Assembly: GCA_003538495.1 (NCBI GenBank)
Contig: DPSD01000497.1
Span: forward strand, 1-7,378
Origin: Accumulibacter sp.
GTDB lineage: Bacteria > Pseudomonadota > Gammaproteobacteria > Burkholderiales > Rhodocyclaceae
Direction of reading: 5' to 3'
Length of the DNA stretch: 7,378 nucleotides
The translations under genes were made by a program, and so were the position numbers. The notes under the pieces are model-generated. The model saw only the letters and a program-made list of their open reading frames with translations. It did no database searches and was not told where the DNA came from. Positions 1-7,009 of this stretch are shown one piece after another (positions within the stretch are counted from its first letter, which is position 1; every line of letters starts with the position of its first letter).

Positions 1-1
1 C

Positions 2-70
2 GCCACCACTGGCAAGCGCCCCAAGGTCTGGCTCCGGTGGCTGAAGCACAGCGCTAATCAGGTAACTTGA
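2..70 (+). CDS. possible 3' end of a plus-strand gene
   Basis: An open frame enters from the left edge and stops at TGA (68-70), giving a 22-residue basic, tryptophan-containing tail with 'KRPKVWLRWLKHS' in it. I chose this frame because nearly all of its first 17 codons end in G or C, as expected for a gene in this GC-rich DNA. The frame stopping at 55-57 has clearly fewer. The product is not recognised. If real, the gene converges on the nucleotidyltransferase gene, with 68 nt between the two stop codons. Those 68 nt show no clear hairpin-plus-T-run terminator. Confidence is low because only a short tail is visible. Confidence 0.3.
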   Translation, partial: ATTGKRPKVWLRWLKHSANQVT

Positions 71-138
71 TGCCCGGGATTTGTTCCAGATTGTCGCTGG
101 ATTGCGAACGCTCCCCTGACCTTGCCGACTCTTGCCGG

Positions 139-1287
139 TTACTGCTGTTTGAGGTCGAGTTGGGCCAGGTCGACCCGCTTCCTGAATCCGCGAAACCGCA
201 GCCAGGCCTTGTGCGACAGGTGCTTGATGAGCAGGCCCGGCGGCATCCGCAACCAATGGGCGCGCACGTAAATCAGCCAGCGGGCCAGAACCGCCAGGCG
301 GGAAGGGTGATCGGGGTGTCCAGGCAGCAGCGCGAGGTGAATCAGACGATCCATTAGCCGGCGGATCGGCCAGGCGGGCGCTGCGTCTTCCAGCCCGCGC
401 AACACATCCGGGGGAATCGGTGTGCCGAAAAGTCGTTGCGCATGATGCAATCCGTAGAACAGCGGACGCTCGAAACCCAAGCGGCGTGCCCGTGGCCCGA
501 GACCCGCCCAGAAGCCAGGATCCTGCCCATGGTGTCGCAGCAGATCATGAACATCGACCAGATCGCGCAGGCGCAGACCCTCGTCAGGATCACCCTCGAG
601 AAACAGGTGCACCAGTGCGTGCAGAACCATGTCGGCGGGTGCCAGAACGCGTAGGCGCGGGTCTGCGAGCGCTCTGGCAGCCGTGAACAGCGGTGCGGGG
701 TTGGATTGTAGATGGCTGGTTTTCGGCAGCAGCCGATGGTGGATGTCGATCTCCGTGCCTCGTTCCTGGTGACGGAGCGGTGGAATCTCGTGCATCCAGA
801 CGCGGTAGTACCGGTCGTCGTAAGGGTCGATCTGGGTCTTGAACCAGCCGCGTTCGACGAGTCTTTCCTCGATTTCCCCGATCCGCTCTTCCGGCACCAG
901 CAGATCGACATCGGCGAAGATCCGGCCGCGCGCCGGCGGCAGTTCTGCGAGGAGATAGCCGGCGCCCTTGAGCAGGATAAGCGGCACATCGATGCCCTTG
1001 AGCGCCCAAAGCAGGCGGTTTACTTCCCAGGAAATCAGGGTTTTTCGATGTCCGATGACGTTGCGGGCCGCCCTTAGATGATCAGCGGCGCGCGGCGGGA
1101 TGCTGCCGAGCAGATCCGCCCGGCCCAGGTCGGACTCCAGCCTCCCCAGCACCCGGGCGCGTCGCGCCACGCGTAACAGCAGCTCCCAGTCGGCGGGCGG
1201 CAGCGCGGGCAGTCGTTCGGGCGCTTGCAGCGCCTCGAGCAGGAGCCGCTGCGCCCGTCTGGTTTCGCTGGTCGCCCTAGAAGCCAT
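139..1287 (-). CDS. nucleotidyltransferase family protein (NTP_transf_5 type) of the HPr-rel-A cluster
   Basis: This 382-aa protein is probably a cytoplasmic nucleotidyltransferase of the uncharacterised family 5 (polymerase-beta-like fold), transferring a nucleotide from NTP to an unknown acceptor. Visible motifs are LKG at residues 106-108, then 'RIFADVDLLV' (122-131) with the D126-x-D128 metal-binding pair, and 'TEIDIHHRLLP' (178-188) supplying a third acidic residue (D181). Together they form the usual catalytic triad pattern, so the enzyme looks intact. The rest is rich in Arg, Leu and His and probably helical, and no signal peptide or membrane segment is apparent. The ATG lies inside the 3' end of the kinase gene (11-nt overlap) without a clear Shine-Dalgarno, which suggests translational coupling. 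Genes of this type commonly accompany HprK-related kinase A and its PqqD partner. The substrate is unknown. The family call is firm; the reaction is inferred. Confidence 0.85.
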   Translation of the reverse strand: MASRATSETRRAQRLLLEALQAPERLPALPPADWELLLRVARRARVLGRLESDLGRADLLGSIPPRAADHLRAARNVIGHRKTLISWEVNRLLWALKGIDVPLILLKGAGYLLAELPPARGRIFADVDLLVPEERIGEIEERLVERGWFKTQIDPYDDRYYRVWMHEIPPLRHQERGTEIDIHHRLLPKTSHLQSNPAPLFTAARALADPRLRVLAPADMVLHALVHLFLEGDPDEGLRLRDLVDVHDLLRHHGQDPGFWAGLGPRARRLGFERPLFYGLHHAQRLFGTPIPPDVLRGLEDAAPAWPIRRLMDRLIHLALLPGHPDHPSRLAVLARWLIYVRAHWLRMPPGLLIKHLSHKAWLRFRGFRKRVDLAQLDLKQQ

Positions 1288-2197
1288 CGCCGGTGCGGGA
1301 AAGTTGGTCGATGGCGCTAACCGCCTCGTCGAGATCGGAGTAGATCAGCGAGTATGAATCGCAGGAGCGAATCATGTCGGTGACCAGCCTGAATGCGGCC
1401 TCATCGAGGACCTCGTAGTTGAAAGCGTTGGTGGCAACCATCAGAAATGCCTGGCTTTTCGGCATTGGTTCGAGAGTGAGCGGTGCATCGGCGACCCAGC
1501 GGGGGAAGATGAACCAGCGTGGGCGAGCGGGTTCCTGTGCGCGTTTGATGCTGTCCAGCGGCGGACGCACATGGGCCACCGTCCCCTTGCGGGTCGCCAG
1601 GAAAGACGGGCCAATGATCGCCTCCGGCCGAAAGTTCCTGATCAGCTCGATCGACTCGTTCTTCAGCGGGATCAAGCGCGGCACGGGGAGCAGCAGGCCA
1701 TCCTCCGGCCGCACCAGGCCGAATTCGTCGGAGAGGAGGCGCCATCCGGAATGGATCAGCGCGGCACAGAGCGTCGACTTGCCGTCGCCGGGCGAGGCCG
1801 GAAAAAGGATCGCCTGGCCGTTGCGCTCGACGCCTGCCGAATGCAGCAGCAGCAGATGATGCGCACGCGTCGCCACGCACCAGTTGATTCCCCACTCAAG
1901 GGCGGGAAAGGCGTGTTCGACGGCATAGGGCGCGAAGGGGGATTGTCCATCGACGCCAAAACACGCCTGTCGTCGCAGCCATCGGCGCAGTCCGCGAGGA
2001 GCGCTGATGTGAACGTGAAAGTCGCAGATCGCCGCCGCCTCCGGCAAAGGGTACGGCTCGTAAAGCTGATGCGCGAGCGACGCAAAAGAGCCGAGGTTGG
2101 AGCGGATCCTGAGGTTGAAAGGGCCGAACTGGAGTGCCAGGCCATCGCCCGCCAGCTGTTCCCCAAACTCCCGGTGACTCAAGTCACCGACGATCAT
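1277..2197 (-). CDS. HprK-related kinase A
   Basis: This 306-aa cytoplasmic protein resembles the C-terminal kinase domain of HPr kinase/phosphorylase and matches the family named HprK-related kinase A. Residues 119-142 hold the core: 'HSAGVERNG', then 'LFPASPGDGKSTL' with a P-loop (G137-D-G-K-S-T142). 'GWRLLSDEFGLV' (151-162) is a Walker-B-like segment with D157 and E158. 'PRLIPLKNESIELI' (173-186) and 'FNYEVLD' (259-265) are further blocks that I associate with this family. I see no counterpart of the 'EIRG-GIIN' signature of true HprK and no N-terminal HprK domain, so it is unlikely to be the PTS regulator. The substrate is unknown, and a peptide or protein held by the neighbouring PqqD-like protein is a reasonable guess. 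Its ATG overlaps the pqqD-like stop as ATGA, and its 3' end overlaps the nucleotidyltransferase start by 11 nt, so the three genes are tightly coupled. Confidence 0.88.
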   Translation of the reverse strand: MIVGDLSHREFGEQLAGDGLALQFGPFNLRIRSNLGSFASLAHQLYEPYPLPEAAAICDFHVHISAPRGLRRWLRRQACFGVDGQSPFAPYAVEHAFPALEWGINWCVATRAHHLLLLHSAGVERNGQAILFPASPGDGKSTLCAALIHSGWRLLSDEFGLVRPEDGLLLPVPRLIPLKNESIELIRNFRPEAIIGPSFLATRKGTVAHVRPPLDSIKRAQEPARPRWFIFPRWVADAPLTLEPMPKSQAFLMVATNAFNYEVLDEAAFRLVTDMIRSCDSYSLIYSDLDEAVSAIDQLSRTGDGF

Positions 2198-2484
2198 TGC
2201 CCGCCAATCGCTTCGTCCAGATACTCGATCAGTCCCAGTTCCTCCAGCCGGCGCGTGGCGAACACGAAATCGTCGGTAGCCAGCCCACCCTGCGCGACAC
2301 CAAGGGCAGCCTCAGTCTCGCGCTTTACACCGTCCGCCGCTAGCGGTTCGGCTTCCAGAGATCTCAGGATTGCTGCGGTAGTTTCGTTGAAGACGTGGGT
2401 TTCGGCAGATGAAGGCTGATAGACGATGTAGACATCGTCCCAGTCCTGCCAAACCAGACCGCGACTGGCAGCCATCAAGACCAT
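2194..2484 (-). CDS. HPr-rel-A system PqqD family peptide chaperone
   Basis: This is a 96-aa protein of the PqqD-like fold. Members of this fold act as peptide chaperones or RiPP recognition elements, binding a leader segment and presenting it to a modifying enzyme. The pattern is visible as 'LVWQDWDDVYIVYQPSS' (10-26), then 'ETHVFNETTAAILRSLE' (28-44), the typical T-H-x-hydrophobic-N-x-T-A-x-x-I-L motif, then a charged helix and 'FATRRLEELGLIEYL' (75-89) as the closing winged-helix-like part. ATG at 2484 is used, with a modest AGGG upstream; a second ATG three codons in is possible. It follows the exported-protein gene by 88 nt and overlaps the kinase start by 4 nt (ATGA). This arrangement fits the variant named for HprK-related kinase A clusters, not the PqqD of pyrroloquinoline quinone synthesis: no radical SAM PqqE-like gene is present. 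The bound peptide is not known. Confidence 0.82.
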   Translation of the reverse strand: MVLMAASRGLVWQDWDDVYIVYQPSSAETHVFNETTAAILRSLEAEPLAADGVKRETEAALGVAQGGLATDDFVFATRRLEELGLIEYLDEAIGGQ

Positions 2485-2528
2485 CGGTTTCTACCCTATC
2501 GGAGGGGATGTTGCTGCGCAGAAGGTCT

Positions 2529-2560
2529 TGAAGCCGACTTCAGTCGATTGCGAAACAATC
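2529..2560 (-). other. tandem small hairpins between exported-protein gene and pqqD-like gene
   Basis: Two perfect 5-bp inverted repeats sit just after the stop codon of the 152-aa protein gene. One is GATTG (2546-2550) with CAATC (2556-2560) around a 5-nt loop. The other is TGAAG (2529-2533) with CTTCA (2538-2542) around 4 nt. A competing CGAC/GTCG stem (2535-2546) overlaps both. No T-run follows on the minus strand, so this does not look like a full terminator. Such intercistronic hairpins could stabilise the upstream message or attenuate the downstream genes. Short stems like these also arise by chance. Confidence 0.3.
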
Positions 2561-2572
2561 AGGATCTACCGC

Positions 2573-3031
2573 TCAAGGAGTGTGGCCCATCAAGGAAGTA
2601 GCGGCCGCGGAGCTGAGAATGGCAACGGTGACACCGGACTGATTGCCACAACTGATGGCGCCATTGACGTTACTGACGGGCCCGAGGTTGGCGCCTACGG
2701 AAGTGACCTTGGTGGGGCCGAAAACCGGGTATCCCGGGCAGATGCTCGGACTGGCGAAGCACGTATCGGCCTCGGTGAGAGTGGGGGGAGCTTGGCGCAG
2801 CGCGCCATTGGCCGCGGTGGTCCCGACGAACTTCGCCCCCGTGCAGGACGCTGCCGCCAGCGCCCCACTGCGCAAGGTCAGCACCAGTGGCGCCATCGCC
2901 ACCGCACCGCGGACCAGACGGCGCCGCTTGTTGTCCGGAGCCGACGTATTGCCAAGGTTGGCTGCTTCACCGGTCGCAGACGACAAGTCCACCGATGTTC
3001 CCGTGCGGTCAAGCGGTTCTGTAGATTTCAT
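2573..3031 (-). CDS. hypothetical exported cysteine-containing protein with Tat-like signal, head of the HPr-rel-A operon
   Basis: I do not recognise a named family for this 152-aa protein. Residues 1-34 are hydrophilic and rich in Ser, Thr and Ala. 'KRRRLVRG' (35-42) and the hydrophobic run 'AVAMAPLVLTLRSGALAAAS' (43-62) then look like a twin-arginine-type export signal with a likely cleavage around the Ala-rich stretch at 58-62. The mature part (~90 residues) is small, rich in Gly, Ala, Thr and Val, and has four cysteines (63, 91, 98, 128) that could form two disulfides. The ATG at 3031 is preferred because GGGAG (3040-3044) sits 8 nt upstream. A TTG at 3079 would add 16 residues but has no better site. 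It is the first gene of the operon, 88 nt before the pqqD-like gene, so it could be the substrate or a partner of the modification enzymes. That role is inferred from position only. The opposite strand is also open here but gives an unconvincing Arg-rich translation. Confidence 0.68.
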   Translation of the reverse strand: MKSTEPLDRTGTSVDLSSATGEAANLGNTSAPDNKRRRLVRGAVAMAPLVLTLRSGALAAASCTGAKFVGTTAANGALRQAPPTLTEADTCFASPSICPGYPVFGPTKVTSVGANLGPVSNVNGAISCGNQSGVTVAILSSAAATSLMGHTP

Positions 3032-3318
3032 CGAAGCAACTCCCAAAAGTTTTCTGTGCGCGGTACAGGTGTGCGTCAAGTCCCACAGATTCCATTTTCG
3101 CTCTCGCGACGAGGATCAACTGTCGATTACGTCACGTTGTTGCCAAGGAAGCTGGTCCACCGGAACCGCGGTCGTGCACTTGCCATCACCAAACTACTCT
3201 TCACTAAACCGTAAGCAAAGTTCATGCCCGTAGTGGAAATACATGAAAATAGACCTATAAATCATCTAGATGGCGTTGTGCGCCGCGACCTCCAAGGAGC
3301 CACGAAGTGCCTGGGTGT
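3032..3318 (-). promoter_or_regulatory. probable control region of the HPr-rel-A operon, with AT-rich island
   Basis: No gene is supported between the exported-protein start and the glnD terminator. The segment 3191-3270 has only 28 G/C of 80 bases (35%), far below the surrounding coding DNA, which is typical of a promoter or operator region. It contains a perfect 10-bp palindrome, CATCTAGATG (3263-3272). No convincing paired -35/-10 boxes stand out on the minus strand. TTGACG (3074-3079) resembles a -35 box, but its partner would place the start point on the Shine-Dalgarno, so I do not call it. The promoter assignment rests on position and composition only. Confidence 0.4.
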
Positions 3319-3358
3319 AAAAAAAACCGACAGTCTTCGTGGACCGATACCAAGACGG
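3319..3358 (-). terminator. probable Rho-independent terminator after map-glnD
   Basis: Read on the minus strand, a GTCTT arm (within 3352-3358) pairs with AAGAC (3333-3337), with extra imperfect CC/GG pairing on both sides. The hairpin is followed directly by CGG and eight Ts (3319-3326). It lies about 75 nt beyond the glnD stop in the correct orientation. The stem is short and bulged and the loop is large, so strength is uncertain. The long T-run is the strongest evidence. It would separate glnD transcription from the HPr-rel-A operon. Confidence 0.5.
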
Positions 3359-3432
3359 CTCATACGCTCCCGGGGGCACAACGAAACGCTTCGGGCGTGT
3401 ACGCGTTAGCGCTGCGCCGAAGGAGCGCGCCA

Positions 3433-6012
3433 TCAGAGTTTCAAACGCTCCAGCAACTCGGATTCCAGCTTTATGCGGCTGGAGGTCCTGCCCAAGTCGC
3501 CGCCACTGATCAGGAAAGTATCCTCGACGCGTTCGCCGAGAGTGGAGATCTTCGCTGTGTGTAGATTAGCACCATGTGCGGCCAATGTCATGGCTATGGT
3601 GTAGAGCAGGCCCGGGCGGTCGGCGGCGCTTACCGAAAGCACGTAGCGCGAGCCTTTTTCGTCGGGCTCGATGGTAACCAGCGCCTGAATCGGGAAGTGT
3701 TTTACTTGCCGCGAGATCCGTCCGCTGCCTGGCGCCTCTGGCGGGCTCTGGCAAGTCAGGCGTACCGTCAGTTCGTGCTCGATGTAGTTGATCATCGCCC
3801 GGTCGCTGCCACGATCGCTGAGGTCGAGCAGCATGAAGCTGTCCAGCGCGTAGCCATGGCGGGTCGTGTGGATCTTGGCATCGACGATGGTGTAGCCGGC
3901 GCGGCCGAAAAAGCCGACCAGGCGCGCGAACAAATCGTGCTGATCGAGCGTGTAGATCATCACTTCAAGCCCGTCACCCTGCGGGTTGATGCGCGCTTTG
4001 ACCACCGGTTGTTCGACAATTGTCCGATAGTGCAGCGCACGGGTGTGCCAGGCGATCTCCTCCGCAGAATGGCGGAGGAAGTACACGGTGTCGAGCTGTT
4101 TCCACAGGCGCTCATGCACAGCGTCGGGCAGCGCGAAATAGCGTAGGAGGCGCAAGGCCTCACGCCGGCGATCCTCGATCAGTCCTTGTCTGACCGGCAC
4201 TTGACCGCCGGCCAGCAGCGTCCGGCAGGTGCTCCTGAAGAGCTGTTCGAGCAACTGTCCCTTCCAGCTATTCCAGACTTTCGGACTGGTCCCCCGTATG
4301 TCGGCGACGGTGAACAGATAAAGCGCGGTCAGCTGACGTTCGTCCTTGACCATCGCGGCAAATGCTCCCATCACGTCGGGGTCGGCGATGTCCTGCTTCT
4401 GGGCCACGGTAGACATCAGAAGATGCTGCTGCACCAGCCAGACAATCAGTTTACTATCGTCGGCGTCGAGGCCGTGCTCGGCGCAAAACTCGGCGGCATC
4501 GATGGCGCCCAGTCGCGAATGATCACCACCGCGTCCCTTGGCAATGTCGTGGAAAAGAGCTGCGACGTAGAGCACCCATGGACGAGAAAAATCACCGATC
4601 AACTCGCTGCACAATGGATACTCGTGCGTAAACTCGTCGGCGAGAAAGCGGCGCAGGTTGCGCAGAACCCGCAGGATGTGCTGGTCGACCGTATAAACGT
4701 GGAACAGGTCGTGCTGCATCTGGCCGACGATCTTGCCGAACTTGGGCAGATAGCGGCCTAGAATTCCGAACTGGTTCATTCGCCGCATCGCATGCAGCAC
4801 GCCGTGCGGCTGCTGGAGAATCTCGATGAAGCGCGCGCGGTTGCCGGGGTCGCGGCGGAAAGCGTCGTCTATCAGCGTGCGGGCGTGCCACAGCGCGCGC
4901 AGGGTGCGTGCGGTCATACCCTGCAGCGCAGGATGCTTCTGCATCAGCAGGAAGGCTTCGAGAATGACGCCCGGATCCCGTTGGAAGATCTCATCGTCAA
5001 GCAGATCGAGCAAGTCGTGGGCATTCTGGAAACGCTCATTGATCGGCTGTGGCGATTGCTCCGGCAGAGGAGATATGGCGGCACCGATATTCAGGAGCAG
5101 GATGGTGTTGATCTGGGTGATTTCCTTGGCCGTGCGGTAATACTTCTGCATCAGCCGTTCGCTGGCTCGGCGGGTCTCGGTCGCCTGGTAGCCCAGCTGC
5201 TCGGCCAGCGCAGTCTGGTAGTCGAAAAGGAGGCGGTCTTCACGGCGGCCGGCATGAATGTGGAGACGGGTCCGCAGCTGCTGCAGGAAGCCGATGCTGC
5301 GCTTCAGTTGCTCTTGCTCTTCGTGGGTCAGGAAGCCGTATTGCGCCAGATCGTCCCAGGTGCGACCGTAGCCTGCTGCGCTGGCAATCCACAGAATGGT
5401 CTGTAGATCGCGCAAGCCGCCCGGGCTTTCCTTGCAATTGGGTTCCAGGCTGTAGGGCGTATCGTCGTAGCGCAGGTGGCGTTCGTCTTGCTCGCTTCGC
5501 TTGGCTTCGAAGAACGCATGGGGATCAAGAACTTTTTCCAGTTCTGCCGAGAACTCGTCGAAAAGCTCCTCGCTGCCGACCAGCAGGCGAGCCTCGAGCA
5601 ATGCAGTCTGGATCGTGAGGTCGCCGGCGGCGGCGGCGCACTCTCCCACGGTGCGTACGCTGGGGGCGACCTCCAGACCAATATCGTAGCAAAGGGTCAC
5701 CGCCCGCTCCAGTTGCGGAATCAGTGCTTCGCCCGGCGGCTCCGGTAGCAGGAGCAGGAGATCGACGTCGGAGGCTGGGTAGAGTTCGCCGCGCCCGTAG
5801 CCGCCGACTGCCAGCAGGGCCAGCGACGCTGGCAAGTGTAGCGCCTGCCATAGGTCACAAAGGACCTCGTCAATCAGGCCGCAACGCTCGCGCAGGAGGC
5901 GCGGCGCGTCACCGTCGGCAAGATAGCGCTCGCGGATTGTCGTCTGCCCCAGCTGCAGGTGTGACCGGTAGCGTGCCACCAGCGTCTGAAGATCGACGGT
6001 TTCGGCGTCCAT
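3433..6012 (-). CDS. glnD: bifunctional PII uridylyltransferase / uridylyl-removing enzyme
   Basis: GlnD senses glutamine and sets the state of PII proteins (GlnB/GlnK). At low glutamine it transfers UMP from UTP to PII; at high glutamine it hydrolyses the UMP off, controlling glutamine synthetase adenylylation and the Ntr response. The 859 residues fit the family (E. coli about 890). Domains in order: nucleotidyltransferase with '[17 protein letters not shown]' (70-86; D82 and D84 as metal ligands); central PII-uridylyltransferase region including '[13 protein letters not shown]' (193-205); HD hydrolase domain with H445 in 'YTVDQH', H488-D489 in '[13 protein letters not shown]' (487-499); then two ACT domains, about 682-760 and 788-859, the second with '[13 protein letters not shown]'. 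No key motif is missing, so both activities should be present. The ATG lies 3 nt after the map stop, indicating an operon with map. The product is cytoplasmic. Confidence 0.97.
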   Translation of the reverse strand: MDAETVDLQTLVARYRSHLQLGQTTIRERYLADGDAPRLLRERCGLIDEVLCDLWQALHLPASLALLAVGGYGRGELYPASDVDLLLLLPEPPGEALIPQLERAVTLCYDIGLEVAPSVRTVGECAAAAGDLTIQTALLEARLLVGSEELFDEFSAELEKVLDPHAFFEAKRSEQDERHLRYDDTPYSLEPNCKESPGGLRDLQTILWIASAAGYGRTWDDLAQYGFLTHEEQEQLKRSIGFLQQLRTRLHIHAGRREDRLLFDYQTALAEQLGYQATETRRASERLMQKYYRTAKEITQINTILLLNIGAAISPLPEQSPQPINERFQNAHDLLDLLDDEIFQRDPGVILEAFLLMQKHPALQGMTARTLRALWHARTLIDDAFRRDPGNRARFIEILQQPHGVLHAMRRMNQFGILGRYLPKFGKIVGQMQHDLFHVYTVDQHILRVLRNLRRFLADEFTHEYPLCSELIGDFSRPWVLYVAALFHDIAKGRGGDHSRLGAIDAAEFCAEHGLDADDSKLIVWLVQQHLLMSTVAQKQDIADPDVMGAFAAMVKDERQLTALYLFTVADIRGTSPKVWNSWKGQLLEQLFRSTCRTLLAGGQVPVRQGLIEDRRREALRLLRYFALPDAVHERLWKQLDTVYFLRHSAEEIAWHTRALHYRTIVEQPVVKARINPQGDGLEVMIYTLDQHDLFARLVGFFGRAGYTIVDAKIHTTRHGYALDSFMLLDLSDRGSDRAMINYIEHELTVRLTCQSPPEAPGSGRISRQVKHFPIQALVTIEPDEKGSRYVLSVSAADRPGLLYTIAMTLAAHGANLHTAKISTLGERVEDTFLISGGDLGRTSSRIKLESELLERLKL

Positions 6013-6015
6013 CGG

Positions 6016-6819
6016 CTACGACCCGATCGAGTCCGGTGGCCGCCGTGTACCCTCGGACAGGGTGAGCACTTCGTAGCCGGTCTCGGTGACCAAAATGGTG
6101 TGCTCCCACTGTGCGGAGAGGCTGTGATCCTTGGTTACGATCGTCCAGCCATCAGCCATCGTCCTGATGGGGGCCTTGCCGGCGTTGATCATTGGCTCGA
6201 TGGTAAAAACCATCCCCGCTTCGAGCCGGATACCGGTGTGGGGGCGGCCATAATGAAGCACCTGCGGCTCTTCATGGAATTTGGCGCCGATGCCGTGACC
6301 GCAGAACTCGCGCACGACCGAACAGCCAGCTCGCTCTGCTTGTTGCTGAATGGCATGACCAATGTCGCCGAGATGTGCGCCGGCCTTTACCCGCACAATG
6401 CCCAGCCAAAGGCATTCGAAGGTGAGTTCGCAGAGCCTTCGTGCCTGAACTGATGTTTCGCCGACCTGGAACATGCGGCTGCTGTCGCCGTGATACGCGT
6501 CCTTGATCACCGTGACGTCAATATTGACGATGTCACCATTTCTCAGCTGCCGGTCGCCCGGAACACCGTGGCAGACTTGGTGGTTCACCGAAGTGCAGAT
6601 CGATTTCGGATAAGGCTGGTAGCCTGGCGGAGCGTAGTTGAGCGGCGCGGGAATGCCGCCCTGGACATCGACGATATAGTCGTGACAGAGTCGATCCAGC
6701 TCGCCGGTGGTGATTCCCGATCTCACCAGCGGCGTGATGTAGTCGAGCACCTCGGCCGTCAGGCGGCCGGCGACGCGCATCTTGTCGATTTCCTGCGGGG
6801 TCTTGAGTGCTATGCTCAT
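6016..6819 (-). CDS. map: type I methionine aminopeptidase
   Basis: The enzyme removes the initiator methionine from nascent proteins after deformylation, when the second residue is small. It is a cytoplasmic dinuclear metallopeptidase. All five metal ligands are visible: D101 in 'NIDVTV', D112 in 'HGDSSRMF', H175 in 'CGHGIG', E208 in 'TIEPM' and E239 in 'QWEHTIL'. The conserved substrate-site histidine is H84 in 'CHGVPGD'. The 267-aa length matches the bacterial type Ia form, without an N-terminal zinc finger or other extension. The ATG at 6819 gives the standard N-terminus ('MSIALKTPQEIDKMR'), although no strong Shine-Dalgarno precedes it. It is first in the operon with glnD, which begins 3 nt after its stop. 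In many proteobacteria map is divergent from rpsB; here no rpsB start is seen in the next 560 nt. Confidence 0.97.
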   Translation of the reverse strand: MSIALKTPQEIDKMRVAGRLTAEVLDYITPLVRSGITTGELDRLCHDYIVDVQGGIPAPLNYAPPGYQPYPKSICTSVNHQVCHGVPGDRQLRNGDIVNIDVTVIKDAYHGDSSRMFQVGETSVQARRLCELTFECLWLGIVRVKAGAHLGDIGHAIQQQAERAGCSVVREFCGHGIGAKFHEEPQVLHYGRPHTGIRLEAGMVFTIEPMINAGKAPIRTMADGWTIVTKDHSLSAQWEHTILVTETGYEVLTLSEGTRRPPDSIGS

Positions 6820-6853
6820 GCTTTGAGGTCGGGGCCAAGGTGAAGAGGAACGA

Positions 6854-6882
6854 AGGATAAAGGAAGCAACGGGCTAAGGCAA
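6854..6882 (-). promoter_or_regulatory. candidate sigma-70 promoter for map-glnD
   Basis: On the minus strand, TTGCCT (6877-6882) and TATCCT (6854-6859) are separated by exactly 17 nt, each matching the -35/-10 consensus at four of six bases. The predicted start point would be about 6847, leaving a leader of roughly 28 nt before the map ATG. This is a reasonable housekeeping promoter by spacing and position. The boxes are only moderate matches. Confidence 0.4.
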
Positions 6883-6890
6883 TTTGCTGG

Positions 6891-6907
6891 GCGGCGTGAC
6901 TCGCCGC
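6891..6907. repeat. perfect GC-rich inverted repeat upstream of map
   Basis: GCGGCG (6891-6896) and CGCCGC (6902-6907) form a perfect 6-bp stem around the 5-nt spacer TGACT. It lies just upstream of the proposed map -35 box. No T-run follows on either strand, so an intrinsic terminator is unlikely. It could be an operator-like site or a structure at the end of a transcript, or a chance hairpin in GC-rich DNA. Confidence 0.35.
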
Positions 6908-7009
6908 GGACACGCTGACCCTTGCCACCACTTGACTGCGTCTGTTTTCAGGGCGAGTTTGATCACCGCAGACAGCCGTCGTGGTAGGAGCGCCAGACAG
7001 GGCAATCGG

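Noticed and set aside
1571..2419. 282-codon open frame on the plus strand antisense to the kinase and pqqD-like genes
   Set aside because: The minus strand here encodes clear P-loop and PqqD motifs. The plus-strand translation is an Arg/Gln-rich product with no recognisable motif, typical of a shadow frame in GC-rich DNA.
2194..2484. PqqD of pyrroloquinoline quinone biosynthesis
   Set aside because: No pqqA, pqqB, pqqC or pqqE gene is present, and the immediate partners are the HprK-like kinase and nucleotidyltransferase.
2840..2860. Lipobox before Cys63 of the exported protein
   Set aside because: The residues before the cysteine are A-A-S without the usual Leu/Val at -3, so a lipoprotein signal is not supported. 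A Tat/Sec-type cleavage fits better.
3051..3079. TTGACG plus CAGAAA as a promoter for the exported-protein gene
   Set aside because: The -10 match is poor, and the start point would fall on the GGGAG ribosome-binding site, leaving no leader.
3165..3185. GG-N10-GC spacing suggesting a sigma-54 promoter on the plus strand
   Set aside because: Only the invariant dinucleotides fit, the rest of the -24 element does not match, and no plus-strand gene lies downstream.
2528..3214. 228-codon and related plus-strand frames opposite the exported-protein gene
   Set aside because: The translation is Arg/Gly-rich without motifs, and the minus-strand gene has a good Shine-Dalgarno, an export signal and an operon position.
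1277..6012. Regulatory link between the HprK-like kinase and GlnD (a nitrogen-PTS type connection)
   Set aside because: The two operons are separated by a probable terminator and a ~400-nt control region, and the kinase lacks recognisable HPr-kinase signatures. Adjacency alone does not support it.
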